A stretch of DNA of 64,000 bases from Helicostylum pulchrum (Eukaryota; Mucoromycota; Mucoromycetes; Mucorales; Mucoraceae): assembly GCA_025677825.1 (NCBI GenBank), contig JAIXMO010000073.1, positions 51,646-115,645 on the forward strand. The letters run 5' to 3'. This document shows, piece by piece, positions 10,968 through 23,334 of this stretch. Position numbers and translations under genes: made by a program. Within the stretch, counting starts at the first letter, position 1. Each line of letters opens with the position of its first letter. Under the pieces are notes generated by a model. That model was not told the DNA's origin and made no database searches. It saw only the letters and a program-made list of their open reading frames with translations.

Positions 10968-12381
10968 ATGGGGGATTCAAATAATAACAGCAATCCAGAA
11001 AAGGTACTTGAAGAGTTTCGAAATGCTTGGAAACAAGAGGTTAAAAAAAAGCATGTACGCGATAAACCAGAAAGCAGCACAACTCTTGCTCAAACAAAAC
11101 AAGAGGATACACTGATAGAAGAGGAGGGACTTGCCAAAGTTATTGATAAAACCAAAACGTTGGATATAAATACCCCTGTCACTGCTATGGATCATTATAT
11201 GATTGCTGTTGATAATGAACGTCAGGGAAAATTAGGTCAAGGTAATAAATACAGTGATGATGAAATCGTTTCGTCCTACTGACATACGCACAACCGCAGC
11301 ATTGGATAGCTACCGTCGTGCTTTTAAACTGGATCCTGATATTGATTATGCGTACAAAAGGCATTATCAAGAAACAATTTTGCCTAGTATTCAGGATAAT
11401 AAGGATAAACCCGTAAAACAAGAAGGTGAATTTAAACATATCATACCTTTAGGAAAAGAGTATACTGCACCTTCTGCTACACGAAAGGACCCTTTAGCAG
11501 ATTTGATCATGGAATTTTTGAATGATACTGATGTATCCTATATACCTCAACTTGATTATAAGCCAGTAGCCATAGCTAAATTACCGAGTAAGTTTTTTTC
11601 TGTTAAAGATGAGGAGGCAAAAAAAAAAAAAAAAAAAAAAAATTAATTAAACTGTTTTGCAGGTGAGATTATGCTTCAAATATTACGCCATTCGGTATTA
11701 AGTTCTGTTTCCACTATACCTTATTTTGCACTTGCGTGCAAGAAATTCTTCTTGCTAAGTAGAGATCCATCTGTATGGCAATACGCTTGTATGCATGTAT
11801 TTAAAACCCCAGGTATGAGCTTGGGAGAATCTAGAATATGTCAATCAGAGCATGTAGAAAGATACGACGGACATTGGATGCGAATGTTTATTGATCGACC
11901 ACGTATTCGATATGATGGAGTTTATATCTCAACCTGCCATTATATCCGACCAGGTATATCTGAAACTGCTTGGGAAAAACCCATTCACTTGGTAACATAT
12001 TACAGATACCTTCGTTTCTTTCCTGACGGAACAATATTAAAACATTTATCAACTGAAGAGCCGAAACATGTGGTCAAACTACTGGTACCTGGATTTAACC
12101 GTAAACAATGCTTCCACGGTAACTTTGATATTCACCATGACGACCAAATAATTATCGTTATGAAGGATAGTAACCTTAGAAATGAAACATTTCATTTGAC
12201 CTTAAAAATCAAAACCACTCACCGTGGAAGACACAACAAATTGAATTGGGTTGATTATACCAGCATAAGTTGCTTGCCTGATAGAGATGATGACCATTTT
12301 GATTTAAAACTATTCAAACCCTTCTTCTTTAGCCCTGTAAAAAGCTACAAAGTGGATTACACGGATGACTTCCTCCTTTAG
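10968..12381 (+). CDS. FBXO9: F-box only protein 9 / Hrt3-like SCF subunit
   Basis: Three exons (10968-11241, 11300-11587, 11663-12381) encode 426 residues. An N-terminal helix (LEEFRNAWKQEV) is followed by one TPR-like unit (AMDHYMIAVDNERQGKLGQA, then LDSYRRAFKLDPD). Next comes the F-box (AKLPSEIMLQILRHSVLSSV, then ACKKFFLLSRDPSVWQ) and a C-terminal domain that includes FIDRPRIRYDGVYISTCHY and FFPDGTILKHLSTEEP. This order is that of FBXO9 and yeast Hrt3. The protein should recruit substrates to an SKP1-cullin ligase; animal FBXO9 acts on TOR-pathway adaptors, which I do not assume here. The third exon is preceded by a long A-run inside the intron. Confident family call. Confidence 0.88.
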
Positions 12382-12526
12382 ATTCTTTTTTTGTTCAAAT
12401 CAGGGAGAAAATCTCTTTTTTTTTTCTTTATTTTTTTTTTTTTTTTTTTTGCCTCTTTTTTTCCCCTAAAAAGAAGCTCTTGTTTTCCCTTTTTTTTTTT
12501 CCTTATCGTTCTTTTTTTTTATAACA

Positions 12527-13814
12527 ATGATTAAAAATTTTGTAAATATATCAGAAAATGAAAAGATTCAAAAAGTCTTGTCAAGTAAAATTTACAAGCG
12601 AATGTTTGTTAGTTTTCTTATTTTGGCAGGGCTATTAACTGTGATTGGTAAAGCAAAGCAAAAAAAAAAGAAAAGAAAAAGATGAATTCTGTATTCTAAT
12701 AATAAATATAATACAGTTCCTACTTGGCAAGTTTACACAGAAGAAGGAAGGTATTCTATAGTTATAAAGAACAGTAAAAATACAAGAGTAAAAAGAAAAT
12801 AATGTTATATTATATAATGATAGGTCTTCTACATTAATCAGTTACAGAGATCCCAACATTAGAGGAGAGTCACTCTACATAGTAGCATCTGTATTAAATG
12901 TAGATTTTTCAGAAAAAACATATACGATCAATTTTATATTGCAGCCTAACGGTACGCTGGCAAATGAGTTTGGTCAATTAAAGTAATAAATAAATAAAAA
13001 GATTGTTACGCAAGGTACTGACATTCTATATTTAGTCAGCGTATTACAATTCGATTTTCAGCAATTGAAAGCTATAATTTAGAAACAGGCGATGCAATTA
13101 ATCCAATTCAAGTTGTATTTAAATATGAAGAAGGAAGTGAAATAGATTATCCATTAGATTTTTATTCTGGTTACTTTGATTTATTTGCATACTATATGAA
13201 TGACACAAGTCAATCTATTCCAATCACATTTCATTTAGACGCAAGTGTCACTTCCTTTCATTTTATGCCTACTTTAGAACATCATCAATATCGACAAAAT
13301 GGTACAGATCGTATTAGTCTTAAAATACTGACTGGTAGATCAACTACAACTCAAGGGTTTTCAATATTTATCTGTATTTTGATGTGGTTATTATCACTTG
13401 TCATGGGTTTATTTGGCTTTCAGGTTGTGTTTCGAAAAAGAAGAGCTGATGCACATGCTTGCATGATTGGTATTACCGCTTTATTTGCTTTACCTGCCGT
13501 TAGATCTGCTCAACCAGGTATACCAGAAGTAGGTTGTGTATCTGACATTTTAGGTTTTTACTGGTAAATCCATACATATATTGGAATCGCGTATAAACAT
13601 GTTAATAACTACTTCATATTTTACACATACATATAAATATAGGAACATGGCCATTATTGCTTGTTCTAGTATTGCCGTTATCATATGTTGGGTGATTCGG
13701 TGGGAACGTCAGGATATAGAATCTTTGAAACACCAATCCCATCTATCTATTACAAATGACGCTTCTTGTACTAGTGTTTTGACTTGTGTAGAACCTAGTT
13801 TACGAGATATATAA
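12527..13814 (+). CDS. DUF4436 membrane protein
   Basis: Five exons (12527-12647, 12717-12750, 12824-12982, 13036-13563, 13643-13814) give 337 residues. The N-terminus has a membrane segment (MFVSFLILAGLLTVI). A lumenal or extracellular beta-rich domain of about 180 residues follows, with an NGT sequon. A cluster of C-terminal membrane helices comes next (FSIFICILMWLLSLVMGLFG, then ACMIGITALFALPAVR). The motif ALFALPAVRSAQPGIPEVGC followed by SDILGFYWN is the signature I know from DUF4436 proteins of fungi and actinobacteria. Function is unknown. The 34-bp second exon is the weakest part: its gtattc donor was chosen because it keeps the frame. The next gene starts 110 bp downstream on the same strand. 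Confidence 0.75.
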
Positions 13815-13924
13815 AATAAAACAAAATCCCCCTCAAGCGGCGTCTTAATGTAATTTATGTTGGCACGTTCTAACTTTTTTTTTTCATTTATACACCCTTG
13901 TTTCCCCTAATATTTACTATTATT

Positions 13925-14843
13925 ATGCCTGAAGTAGCAACACCTTCGCTTTTAGCGGACGCCTTTTCACAACATATACAGGCAACAATACAGTTAACCA
14001 AAGTAGCTCTGGAACTAGAGTGGACTATTTTTACTCGTTTTACAGTAGGCGTTATTACCGCCACAATGTTATCCATCATTTACCTTGTATTGACATTGAG
14101 AAATTCAAAGAGACCTTTGGTTGTTTGGGAGAAGTTAAATAAACCTTTGATTAAATTATTTAGACCAAGAATATTCGCCTTTTTGTTAGGAAATATGAAT
14201 CCATATTCAAAGTCTATCGGTATGTTGTTGTTGCCGTAGATATGTGTATGTATATAGTTATTAAAATATCTTTGTTAGATATGAGAATCTCTACCTTTTC
14301 TCGTGGATTTTGTACAGGTTTTATGCGTGTATGTTTGTGGTATTATATCTAGAATTATTTTGGACTGATTTTTTTGTTGTTGTAGGACCGTCATAGAAAT
14401 AGAAATCCGTTTAAAAGGTAATTTGACACCAGCCAACAAAAGAGAGAAAAAAAAGAGAAAAAGAAAAAAAAAATACTTATACATTTCCTAGTATTCATGC
14501 TACAGCACTTGCTACATTTGCCGAATCAGTTGGAGAATTAGGACTGTTAAGTAGTTTAAAGGACAAGGAAGAAATCACGCTTTTGTCATTTGAATTAGAG
14601 GTAAATTTATTTTTACACGTGTACAAATCTCTCTTTTAATAATTCCTATTTCCTCAGTTTAAAAAAAAGGCCAGAGGTTTATTAACAGCTTCTACTGATT
14701 TTACACTGCCTCAAGATACGGATAAAGATGAAGAAGAAATGTCATCACGAAAAGTAAATGTTCAAGTTGTAGTAAAAGATCGTACTTTGGATACTGTTGC
14801 TATTGCTCATCTCGTTTGGGTAGTTGAAAAAAAATCAGTCTGA
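13925..14843 (+). CDS. DUF4442 hotdog-fold thioesterase-like protein
   Basis: Five exons (13925-14219, 14258-14328, 14386-14417, 14492-14600, 14658-14843) give 230 residues. An N-terminal helix at about residues 45-60 (FTVGVITATMLSIIYLVLTL) may anchor it in a membrane. The hotdog core follows: ISTFSRGFCTGFMRDRHRNR, then NPFKSIHATALATFAESVGE, then SFELEFKKKARGLLTAS. The DRHRNRNPFKSIHA block, joined across two introns, is the DUF4442 counterpart of the 'DR..VRN..GSIHA.AL..L.E' motif and was used to place the small exons. Such proteins are presumed acyl-CoA thioesterases; the substrate is unknown. The first intron is only 38 bp and the third exon 32 bp, both unusually short. Confidence 0.75.
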
Positions 14844-16953
14844 GTTCATAAAAAACTGCATGTCCAAAACTGAGATTTTCGATTCTTTAAAAACTAATTG
14901 GGTTTGAACATTTTGTTCCTATTTGGGAATGGACAGTTTTTTGAAGGTTGGATTGAAATTCAGTTTCTGTTACTGAAAAATGCTTTAAAAAATGCTACTA
15001 ATAAAATAGTTCTAGTTTATTGTAAAAACTTTTATATTCAAAAATACAAATGGTATAGGATGGAGCAGAGCATCATGGTATACTAACTAGTATCATTTAT
15101 ACTAGTAAATAGAGAGCAGCGAAAGTATACAGAGAAGAAGAAAGCAATAGTAAAAAGGCTTACCTATGAATAGTAAATACTATTAGTTTTTGAGTATTAA
15201 AGAAAAACATTAAATGATATGTATCTTTAAAAGTATTATATAGAGCAAAGATGAAGTAGACAGAGAACATATAAGTAGCTAAATAAGAATAAGTAGTATT
15301 TCATTTGAAAGTGTGTATACATTTCGTTTTACCTTTTTTTATATCTGAATGCTTCTCTATTTAATAAAACGTATTAGCAAACAGAGTAGCAAAAAAAAAA
15401 AAAACGTTTAACTTACCATAACGTTTAATTGTTCATAGATCAATTTATTAAATTTAACATATAATACATCTACTGAAGAAAAAAGTTAGCGACCAGCTTT
15501 TGTAAAAGGTATACATAAAGAAATATAATGAAAGAAAAGGGAAAAAAACAAGTCTAAAATTTTAATTCGTGTTTAAAATATTTCGACGTAATATATACTT
15601 ATGTGACGCATCTTTACGCTAACTATACACTTGGTATTCTTCTGACATCCAAGCTATTATCGAATATCCTTCGTCAGTTGCCGATGTCCAAGTTGATGAA
15701 GACTTTGATGAAACGTAATATAAAACCGAGTTAACTTTTATTAAGTCCGGGTAATGAATAGAAGCACCTGTCGAGTAATTGGGTCGCTCTATGGATAAAA
15801 AAAGTAGCGAACGTTGCTTCGTCAAATTAACAAACGAATGGATGCAATAATGGATAATGGACTATCGCAGACCAAAAACATTACCTAAAAATTATATATA
15901 AGAGTAATTCATTATCTGTGCAATACATATAAACAAATACCTTTAAACAAATGGCAACCAGGTAAAGCAGCGTGTCAAAGGAATCACAATGCAGCTGTTT
16001 TCATTAGTATGTGGCTCTTCTGAAATTTTTATATAATCTTATTTGTGAAGCTTTAATTTTAAGCTATCCTAGTGTTTAGAGAAATATAACTTTTAGAGTT
16101 GGAACCAGACAAGATACATCTTATTGATATAACCATCGATTACAACTTTTAGTCCTGTTTAATTAGCTATTTGAATAATTTTAGCAAGAAATCTATGCCT
16201 TCACCCCTCCATTTTATCTATATCTAGGTATCTGCTCTACTTTTTAATCCTGTTCCCAACCGAACATTACATATATGATTGCTATTTGTATTGTACCATT
16301 GTGTTAGTTTAAGACTTGAAATTAGCTTGTAAAATTATGAGAGAAAGACGTATTGTAAACTAAGTTCTAAAATAATATAAAAGAAAAGACTAGCCTGCTA
16401 CCTCGCTACGCTCGGCGGAGTCGTCTCCCTGTGGGTTTAGAGACTTGCAGTACGTTACAAAATCTATCTTTTCCTTATATGATTCCCTCTTTGAGGTCAG
16501 TTAAAGGTTGTCAGTTGGTAGGCCTCTTGACAAAAAAAGACCTGTCGGGCTTAAATTGCAGTGTTTTTAAAAAAAAGCGGTTGCAGTATATAGGGGGATG
16601 GGTAAGGGTATTCGAGTAATGCAACTCTTACATAGCTGTTACACCACGCTCTGTTCTATATATTTATCAACCGTTATAACGTAGTGGCAAGGAATCAAAG
16701 TAATATGTAGATAACATCATATATAGTTTTATGTAAGTTGATAATCAGGTATTGTACTTGTATAAAATTACGTCTAAATTATTTCACTCTAATATTACCT
16801 GTATGTATCGGGGGCTCCCAATAAATCAATAAAATACAGATTCTATAAATCGTCTTTTTCTTATCAGTGTACAATAAAATACCTTTTCTTTCATTTTTCT
16901 TTACTTTTTCTTTGCTTTTTCTCTACTTTTCTCTATACCAATATTATTCTTAA
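14844..16953. other. Long intergenic stretch, no gene recognised
   Basis: AT-rich sequence with a few short orphan frames. One at 15825-15619 on the minus strand (YYVSSKSSSTWTSATDEGYS) could be an exon fossil, but has no partner. A GC-richer patch at 16395-16435 (ctcgctacgctcggcggagtcg) contrasts with its surroundings. The 3' part is the upstream region of the relic starting at 16954. Confidence 0.35.
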
Positions 16954-19878
16954 ATGCCCCGAATAGTCTTATATCCTGAGCCAGAGGCTTTACTCCGAAG
17001 AAAAAGATAGCAAAAGTATGATGAACGTGCGGAGGATGACAATCCCGAGCAAATGCATAGGGGTAAATGTTGCTAACAATTTATCTTATATACTTTAAAT
17101 AAATCCTAATATTGTTATCTTTCTAAAGGAAAAAGAAAAAAAAGATACCCCAGAAGACTTAAGAGCCAAGAAGAAAAGTAGACAAGAAAGGGATAAAGAA
17201 ACGGCTGCTGGTTCTTCTACAGGAAAGAAAAGATCTGTACAGAATGAAACTATGATTAAAAGACTGATAAGGATATTTGATGGTAGTTTTGAACACTGCA
17301 TTTTGTCCATTCCCTTCAACACCGTCGTTAAGCCTAGATTCAAAAGTAGGTTTTTAAGAAATATCACCGTTAATAAGAGAAATAATCGTAAAAACCTAAT
17401 TGTTCGTGAACTACTATATTATGGTTAACTGTCATCAAACTATCCCAAACGACATATTCACACAAAACTTTTGGTACAGTATGTATTCGGTTATTAGCTG
17501 TAGACAACTACCTGCGGATTATCAAGAGAGATTTGGCTCTGTTCCAAATTTGGAACGGACTTAGAATGACTTTCTCGTGCAGTTTCCAACTTCAATCAAA
17601 CCTATTGGGGCTATAAGAGGATATTCACAATGTCTCTCTGCAGCTTGCGTTAAGATTTCCACGGTATATACCAATTACTATGTAGAAACATATCAAGGAA
17701 AATTGCGAAAGTATCCAATTTACAAATTATCCGTAGAATTTCCTGAAATCGCTTCTTATATCATTAAAAGAATTGTGGATGATTATGCACTACTTTTAAT
17801 AACCAACACAGAAGAACCTCGTGAGAATGCTTTTGATACTATCGAAAATGAACAGCTTCGAACAAGATTGAGACTTTTCATTAATAATCGTACTCTGATT
17901 AACCATATAAAGAAGTTACCTACATCTACCAGACAAAATCCGTTAACCAAAGCAATAATTTTAAGAAATCCAGGCTCAGTAATACCATTATTTCGAGAAA
18001 TAATTGCAGTTACAAGAAAGATATAATGTAACGGTTTCCGAAAATATTCTTCAGGCGACAGAAAAGCTAACAAGACTAGCAACAATCCTCTTACAAGGTA
18101 CACAAGCAACTATTGCAGCAGTAGAAACTACAATCAATAGCGCGAAAGTCCTGGTAAACTTAGCTAAAACTGCTGTTGTTGCCTCTCAAGCGCCTAATGA
18201 AGACGAAGACTTACAATTGCTGTTAACAACATGTCTTAGAAACATACGCGGAGCATCAGCGACCTCAAAAGCTGTCTCATTTAACTCTAATGTGAATGTA
18301 GATATCATTTTGCGCTCTTCTAGACTTATCACGACCAATGTTACTGATGTTACCAACAGCATGAATCATAACTTTGTCTCATCAAGTAGAACAAAGGAAC
18401 TCATCCAAACGGCATTATTGTGTATTACTAATATTCGAAATATTTCTGAAAGATTGGCTACAGCTATCCTCGATTCTGTTAATTCATCCGAAAACATCAA
18501 CAACTATATCCGGTCAATTGATAGGTCTTCTACAGATATACTTACTACTATACAAAATACTTTAACTCAAGCAAGAAATAATGTCACAGTTAGTGAAGCC
18601 GTCATCCCTCAAGCTGAAGGTCGTAGGAACGCTTCAGAAAGATTGTTGCAAATACTTCAAGATTTGACTGACTCTGTGATGATAGATCACCGAATTGTTT
18701 CTGGTGCCGAACCTAATACTACTCGTACATAATCCATCCGATTGCACAAGTTATTTTCTTTATTTCCAACACCCGGGCTGCAATGGAGATTTATAAAGAT
18801 AGATGGTATTAATATAAATTCTTTTGCACCTCAAGGAAATACAGCTAACACTGATTATGAAAGTACTCTCATCAAATTTTATGAAGCTTTCGATTTCAGT
18901 AAATTTCCCAATTTGAAGATAAGATCGTAAGTAACACTAAATATTGTAAAAAAAAGTAACGTGTCTAATATAACTTGATAACAATAGGGCTCAAGATTTG
19001 TCTACTTTACCTGATAGAATGAACAAGATCGTCATCAATGAAGTCAAGACAGACGGATATACTTGTCGCTTTACCTTTGCTAGACGCAGAACGAAAAACC
19101 CAACGGTGAAGCTTGAGTTGGAAGATTTTACCCAAGATGAAATCGATCTTTACTTTAGGCCTTGCACCGTTGATCCAGGAAGAAACCATGTGTTTACTAG
19201 CTTTCACGGAGATAAAGAAATCCGGCGAATGTCCACTAAAGAGTTTTATTCCTACGGTGGTACTTTTCAATGTTTAAAATCTCAAAAAGCACAAGATGCC
19301 GCCGTTATTATTTTGATAAATGGAGGAAAGAAATACAACAAGAAGAGACGAAAGCGACCAAAAACCTCCAAGAACAAGAGACGAAGGCGCAATAACAGGA
19401 AGAATAGACTTGCTAATGCACCAGTGTTGCCTTCTGCGTCTGCTCCGGTTACAACACCATTCTCCAGGTAAATAATTTCATTTTTATGATTCTAGAATAA
19501 GCTAATAATTAATACAGAAAACTATTGAGACATGGTAAATTCAAAAAGTTCGACAACGGTAAAATGCCTCTTGTTATTTTTGGTGATGGCATGTTTAACA
19601 AAGATGGCGTTCACTTTAAAGGCCACCAGAACTTCTATAGTCTAAAAATCTCAGAAGACGAGAAAAACTAGGGGAATTGTGTCTATTGGACATTAACGAA
19701 TTTAGAACTTCCATCGTAAGTACATAATAACAAGCTACACAATCTAAAAATAATTATCCAGGTCTGTAATACTTGTAAAACCAAAAGCAACGTTCGTCTC
19801 CAGTCTAATAATAAGGTTCTTTGTTGTACCAATTGTAGAACATTATTATGGAATAGAGATACCAATGTTTCCGAATAA
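16954..19878 (+). pseudogene. Fanzor/TnpB-like transposon nuclease with a large internal insert
   Basis: This is the best-preserved transposon ORF. Frame breaks: TAG 17008-17010, TAG 17562-17564, a frameshift at about 18005-18026, TAA 18730-18732 and a frameshift near 19650; it ends at TAA 19876-19878. Introns are still spliceable (17042-17127 approximately, 18927-18987, 19468-19517, 19716-19761). Reading through, an N-terminal helical part leads to about 240 residues rich in Asn, Ser and Thr (18004-18729). Then come LFSLFPTPGLQWRFIKIDG, VDPGRNHVFTSFHG (RuvC-I Asp), IFGDGMFNKDGVHFKGHQ (RuvC-II region), LLDINEFRTS, VCNTCKTK, LCCTNCRTLLWNRDTNVS (intact CxxC...CxxC ribbon with RuvC-III Asp). The motif order is TnpB/Fanzor-like. 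Catalytic and zinc positions look intact, but the reading frame is not. Confidence 0.65.
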
Positions 19879-20111
19879 CAATAATTTCTTAAACCGCCAC
19901 TTTGAATGTGATGCGCTCTGCGCTTAAAGGTTTTACACAACCAAAAGGGTACGTAAAATCAACCATTGGTCAAAATATTTTTTACTGATAATTCTTTCCA
20001 AAAATAGGTCTTTTCCCACCGCGCGTGTATCCAAAACTGGTGGTCCCTGTTTATATTTTTCCTTTTTTTTTCTTCTTTCCCTTTTTTATATATATAATAT
20101 TATAAAAAAAC

Positions 20112-21282
20112 ATGCCTGAAAATAATCTATTTCAATTTGCTCAAGTGATTGCAGAGCTACCTATGCAAAATACAAATTATAACAGTAGATATTTACATAT
20201 AAGAAAAGTAAAGTAAAATAAAATAACAAATATATATATATGTATACGAATATATACATATATACATGTACATATACATATAAAAGATATATTTGTTTAT
20301 GTATAAGTTAACTGTCAAATATAATAATATAGAACGCTTGTGTTGTATGTAGTATATGCTTTACCTGCTCAAAAGTAAGTCAAAAAATGGTTTTATAAAT
20401 ATATTGTACTATTCTTATGATTACTATCAGTATTACGGAGTAGACTGTGCTTGCCAAGAAGTTCAACCTAGAAGAGGAAAAAATCTACCTCCGGGTGGAT
20501 TAGATTCAAGGGCGAAAAAACTTCATAGAGAAGATGTAGATGACTTTGAATTTTCCATCAAATGGATTAATGAGAATGCTCACAATATGTACAAAGATGA
20601 TCATAATACAGTGATAGGTTTAAGAGAGTTGATAGAAGTATCACTTTGTAAGGCACATTCTAGCACATTATATCGAGCTAAAAAGAGGCACGAACGTTTA
20701 AATTCGGAATCCATGTGTCAATCAGTTCTTGTATCAGGCGGTTTAGCAGCAAGAGTAAGAGACATGTCATTTAATCAGCCGCAGGTACCCGATTTTACTC
20801 AGATTACTCATTCGACGTCAAGCAAAAGAAAGAGAGTGATTAAATCCCCCAAAATAGAAGCAAGACCAAGTGTATCTACACCTCTCTATGGATCGCGTAA
20901 CAATCAATTTATGCAGCAAATCCAACAACAAATTACTGATAATTTCCCTTCACAGTTACCACCACTTCAAGAACATACCTCTCGTAAACTAATTCCTCAT
21001 ATTCCCATGGTCATTGAAACCGTTTCTCTTAAATCTACTTCATCCATCTATTATTTTCGTAATTTAGCCATCACTGACTTATTCACTTTTCGAGACCTGT
21101 TAGCTGAAATTGACATGACAGGTTCTCCTCCGCAAGGGAAACGTATTGTTATTTCCGATCAAGAAAAGTTTTACCCATTAGATCAGCCTATTCGAAGTGT
21201 CATTAAGAGACCAAACTCTACTCATTTGGAGTTATGTCTTGGTTTAACTGATAAACCTTCTATAAACTGGGATACCTACTAA
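20112..21282 (+). CDS. Conserved-looking unknown protein
   Basis: Two exons, 20112-20207 (MPENNLFQFAQVIAELPMQN...) and 20431-21282, give 315 residues with a GT-AG intron of 223 bp. An alternative start at 20356 lies in the same frame as exon 2 but adds a low-quality hydrophobic leader. The middle holds a basic helix region (KKLHREDVDDFEFSIKWINE, then LYRAKKRHERLNSESM) and a nuclear-type basic patch (SSKRKRVIKSPK). A Gln-rich linker and a C-terminal folded block follow (DLFTFRDLLAEIDMTGSPPQ, then LDQPIRSVIKRP, then LELCLGLTDKPSINWDTY). I do not recognise the family. The layout suggests a nuclear regulatory protein whose C-terminal ~90 residues may be a ubiquitin- or PB1-like fold; that is inference. 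Confidence 0.6.
20225..20292. repeat. TA/TATG microsatellite inside an intron
   Basis: Alternating pyrimidine-purine sequence (tatatatatatgtatacgaa and variants) fills most of the intron of the gene at 20112-21282. Confidence 0.7.
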
Positions 21283-22457
21283 TAAATAATATATTTTTTG
21301 ATGTTTTTCATTTATTTCTTGGGTGTTGAGTTTGGATAATCTTTATTGCGATGTTATTGCTTTTTTCAAAAGCAGTGAACTTGCAGCACATTTTGGTTTC
21401 TGTACTCCCAATAACATTGTGAACTGTTTTATACGCGTATCGACAATGTTCGTGTATTGTATTCGCCTTTTGACGACATTTTTATATATACTATACCAAT
21501 CTTGGTAAGGCCTACAGAAAATACTTGTATAATTTATTTATTTATTTTTGCATAAAAGGGAATAGATGTATGAACTTTTATAAATGTCGTACTGTGGGGG
21601 TGATTCCCTCGGATTTTTTATAATTTAGTTGCATCTTTTCAGGATAATCATTTATCCGTCAATAAAAATAAGATGTAGCTCATGGGAGAGAAATACTAAA
21701 TCCACGACGAGGTTTTACTCTGTTTTTTTTCAGCATTTTTGCTTTCTTTATATCCATGCATAAGGATACTTAACGCTCAAAGAAATCGCCGTGCATAAGA
21801 GCATTTGTTACGAACGCTCAAATGTGGTTCACACAAAAAACATTTACTGTACTTATGTTCTTTAATAATATTTTTGTTGTTGCACTCTAAAATGGACGGT
21901 TATGCTATCGTTTGTGTTTCATTTGGTTCTTAAAACAGCTTAAATACGAAAAAGGCTGTTTAATAAAAGGACTAACACAAGGGATTTTTTTGAGGTTTTA
22001 AAAACACTTAAGTTTGCAATCAAAAGAAAATAATTGAGATTATTAAAATGATTTACTTTTTCTGTTTATTATTACTATTGACTTGTTGTCTTTTGTATTT
22101 CATTATTACTGTTAAGTATTTCATAAGATGAACTGATCAAAGCCATAACTGGAGGACGAGCATAGGCTCCGTTTTATAGAGTTTTTTCTTTATGAGAATC
22201 TTTAAGCTGCTAGAAAGAATCAAGTAGAAAGCTTGACGGAAAGTTCAGGTCTACACACTTGTAGATATAAACCGTCCATTGAGAAAAACCAGTGTTGCGT
22301 TTTCAACCGCCCATATTAAAAAAATGCTGACAAACCAGATAATTGAGCCAACCACAAACCACTGCTAATAGGATTTTAACTTCCGCCAATTGACGCAGTT
22401 GGTACTATAAAAAGGACTTTCTACAGTTTTCTTTTGATTCTTTATTCTTTTCTTTTC
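21283..22457. other. Intergenic, includes cytochrome b5-domain gene promoter
   Basis: AT-rich spacer. The last 60 bp hold TATAAAA (near 22408) and a T/C-rich leader before the ATG at 22458. No other feature is supported. Confidence 0.4.
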
Positions 22458-23105
22458 ATGACTTCCGAAACACCTTCATTCTCTCTCATAGATCCTGATA
22501 GTATGTAGTATTGAAAATCTAGAATTATGAATAAGTATACTGACGACTTGCTTTTTTTTTAAGATCAAGAACTCGAAGTTCCTGAATTCCCTGCTCGTAA
22601 TGGACCTCAACGACTTGTAGCAGCAGCGACAAAACAACCACGTAACCGAGAAAAAGTACGATTAGAACCTGGACATTCACCGTTAGATTGGGCTAAACTT
22701 GTATCGTCCGGAAAAGATCTTCGAGTAAGTATTCGAGGAAAAAACTAGATCGATTCTTTTGTTTTTTATATGTGTATTAATTTTTTTTTTCTTAGGGAGT
22801 ACCTTGTTTCGGTAGATATACACTAGAAGAAATCCGAAAACACAAGTCTCCCGAAGATGCTTGGACAGCTATTCAGGGAAAAGTATATAATATCACACCT
22901 TATCTTAAATTTCATCCTGGCGGTGTAAAAGATTTAATGCGTATTGCTGGAAGAGATGGAACTAAATTATTCAGTAAGTTATAGTACACTGTTAAAAAGA
23001 TTATGGTACTTATTTTTGCTTTCGTTAGTGATGACACATTCTTGGGTTAATATGGATTACCTTATGGATAAGTGCTTGGTTGGGTTTTTAGCGCCCTCGA
23101 ACTAG
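22458..23105 (+). CDS. Cytochrome b5-domain protein (Irc21 / Ncb5or N-domain type)
   Basis: Four exons (22458-22500, 22564-22724, 22796-22973, 23029-23105) encode 152 residues. Residues about 55-75 carry LEPGHSPLDWAKLVSSGKDL, the lead-in typical of the b5 domain in Ncb5or/Irc21 rather than microsomal b5. The b5 core follows: YTLEEIRKHKSPEDAWTAIQ, then the heme loop YLKFHPGG (first axial His), then AGRDGTKLF and MTHSWVN (second axial His). There is no C-terminal membrane anchor and no reductase domain, so it is a soluble single-domain b5 protein. In animals the related domain feeds electrons to lipid desaturation; here the partner is unknown. Splice sites are all GT-AG with gtaagt-type donors. 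Confidence 0.85.
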
Positions 23106-23334
23106 ATAATTTGTCGAAAAATAAAATGGATATACCAGTACCGTTTTGTGATTTACAGCAACTACCTGTGATTCATTATTGCTTGGCGGAATAACCTTTT
23201 GAACGAGGAATTAAACAGAATGTAATATGATACCTTGCTTTTTTGGCACTCCTACTACCAATGAATTGCATATTTCCATGAGGTTAATAAACATTATTTA
23301 GAAATGAGAATGTTTTCCTAGTAATATACAATTT

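Noticed and set aside
16395..16435. GC-rich patch considered as a tRNA or rRNA fragment
   Set aside because: No cloverleaf could be drawn and no tRNA A- or B-box is present.
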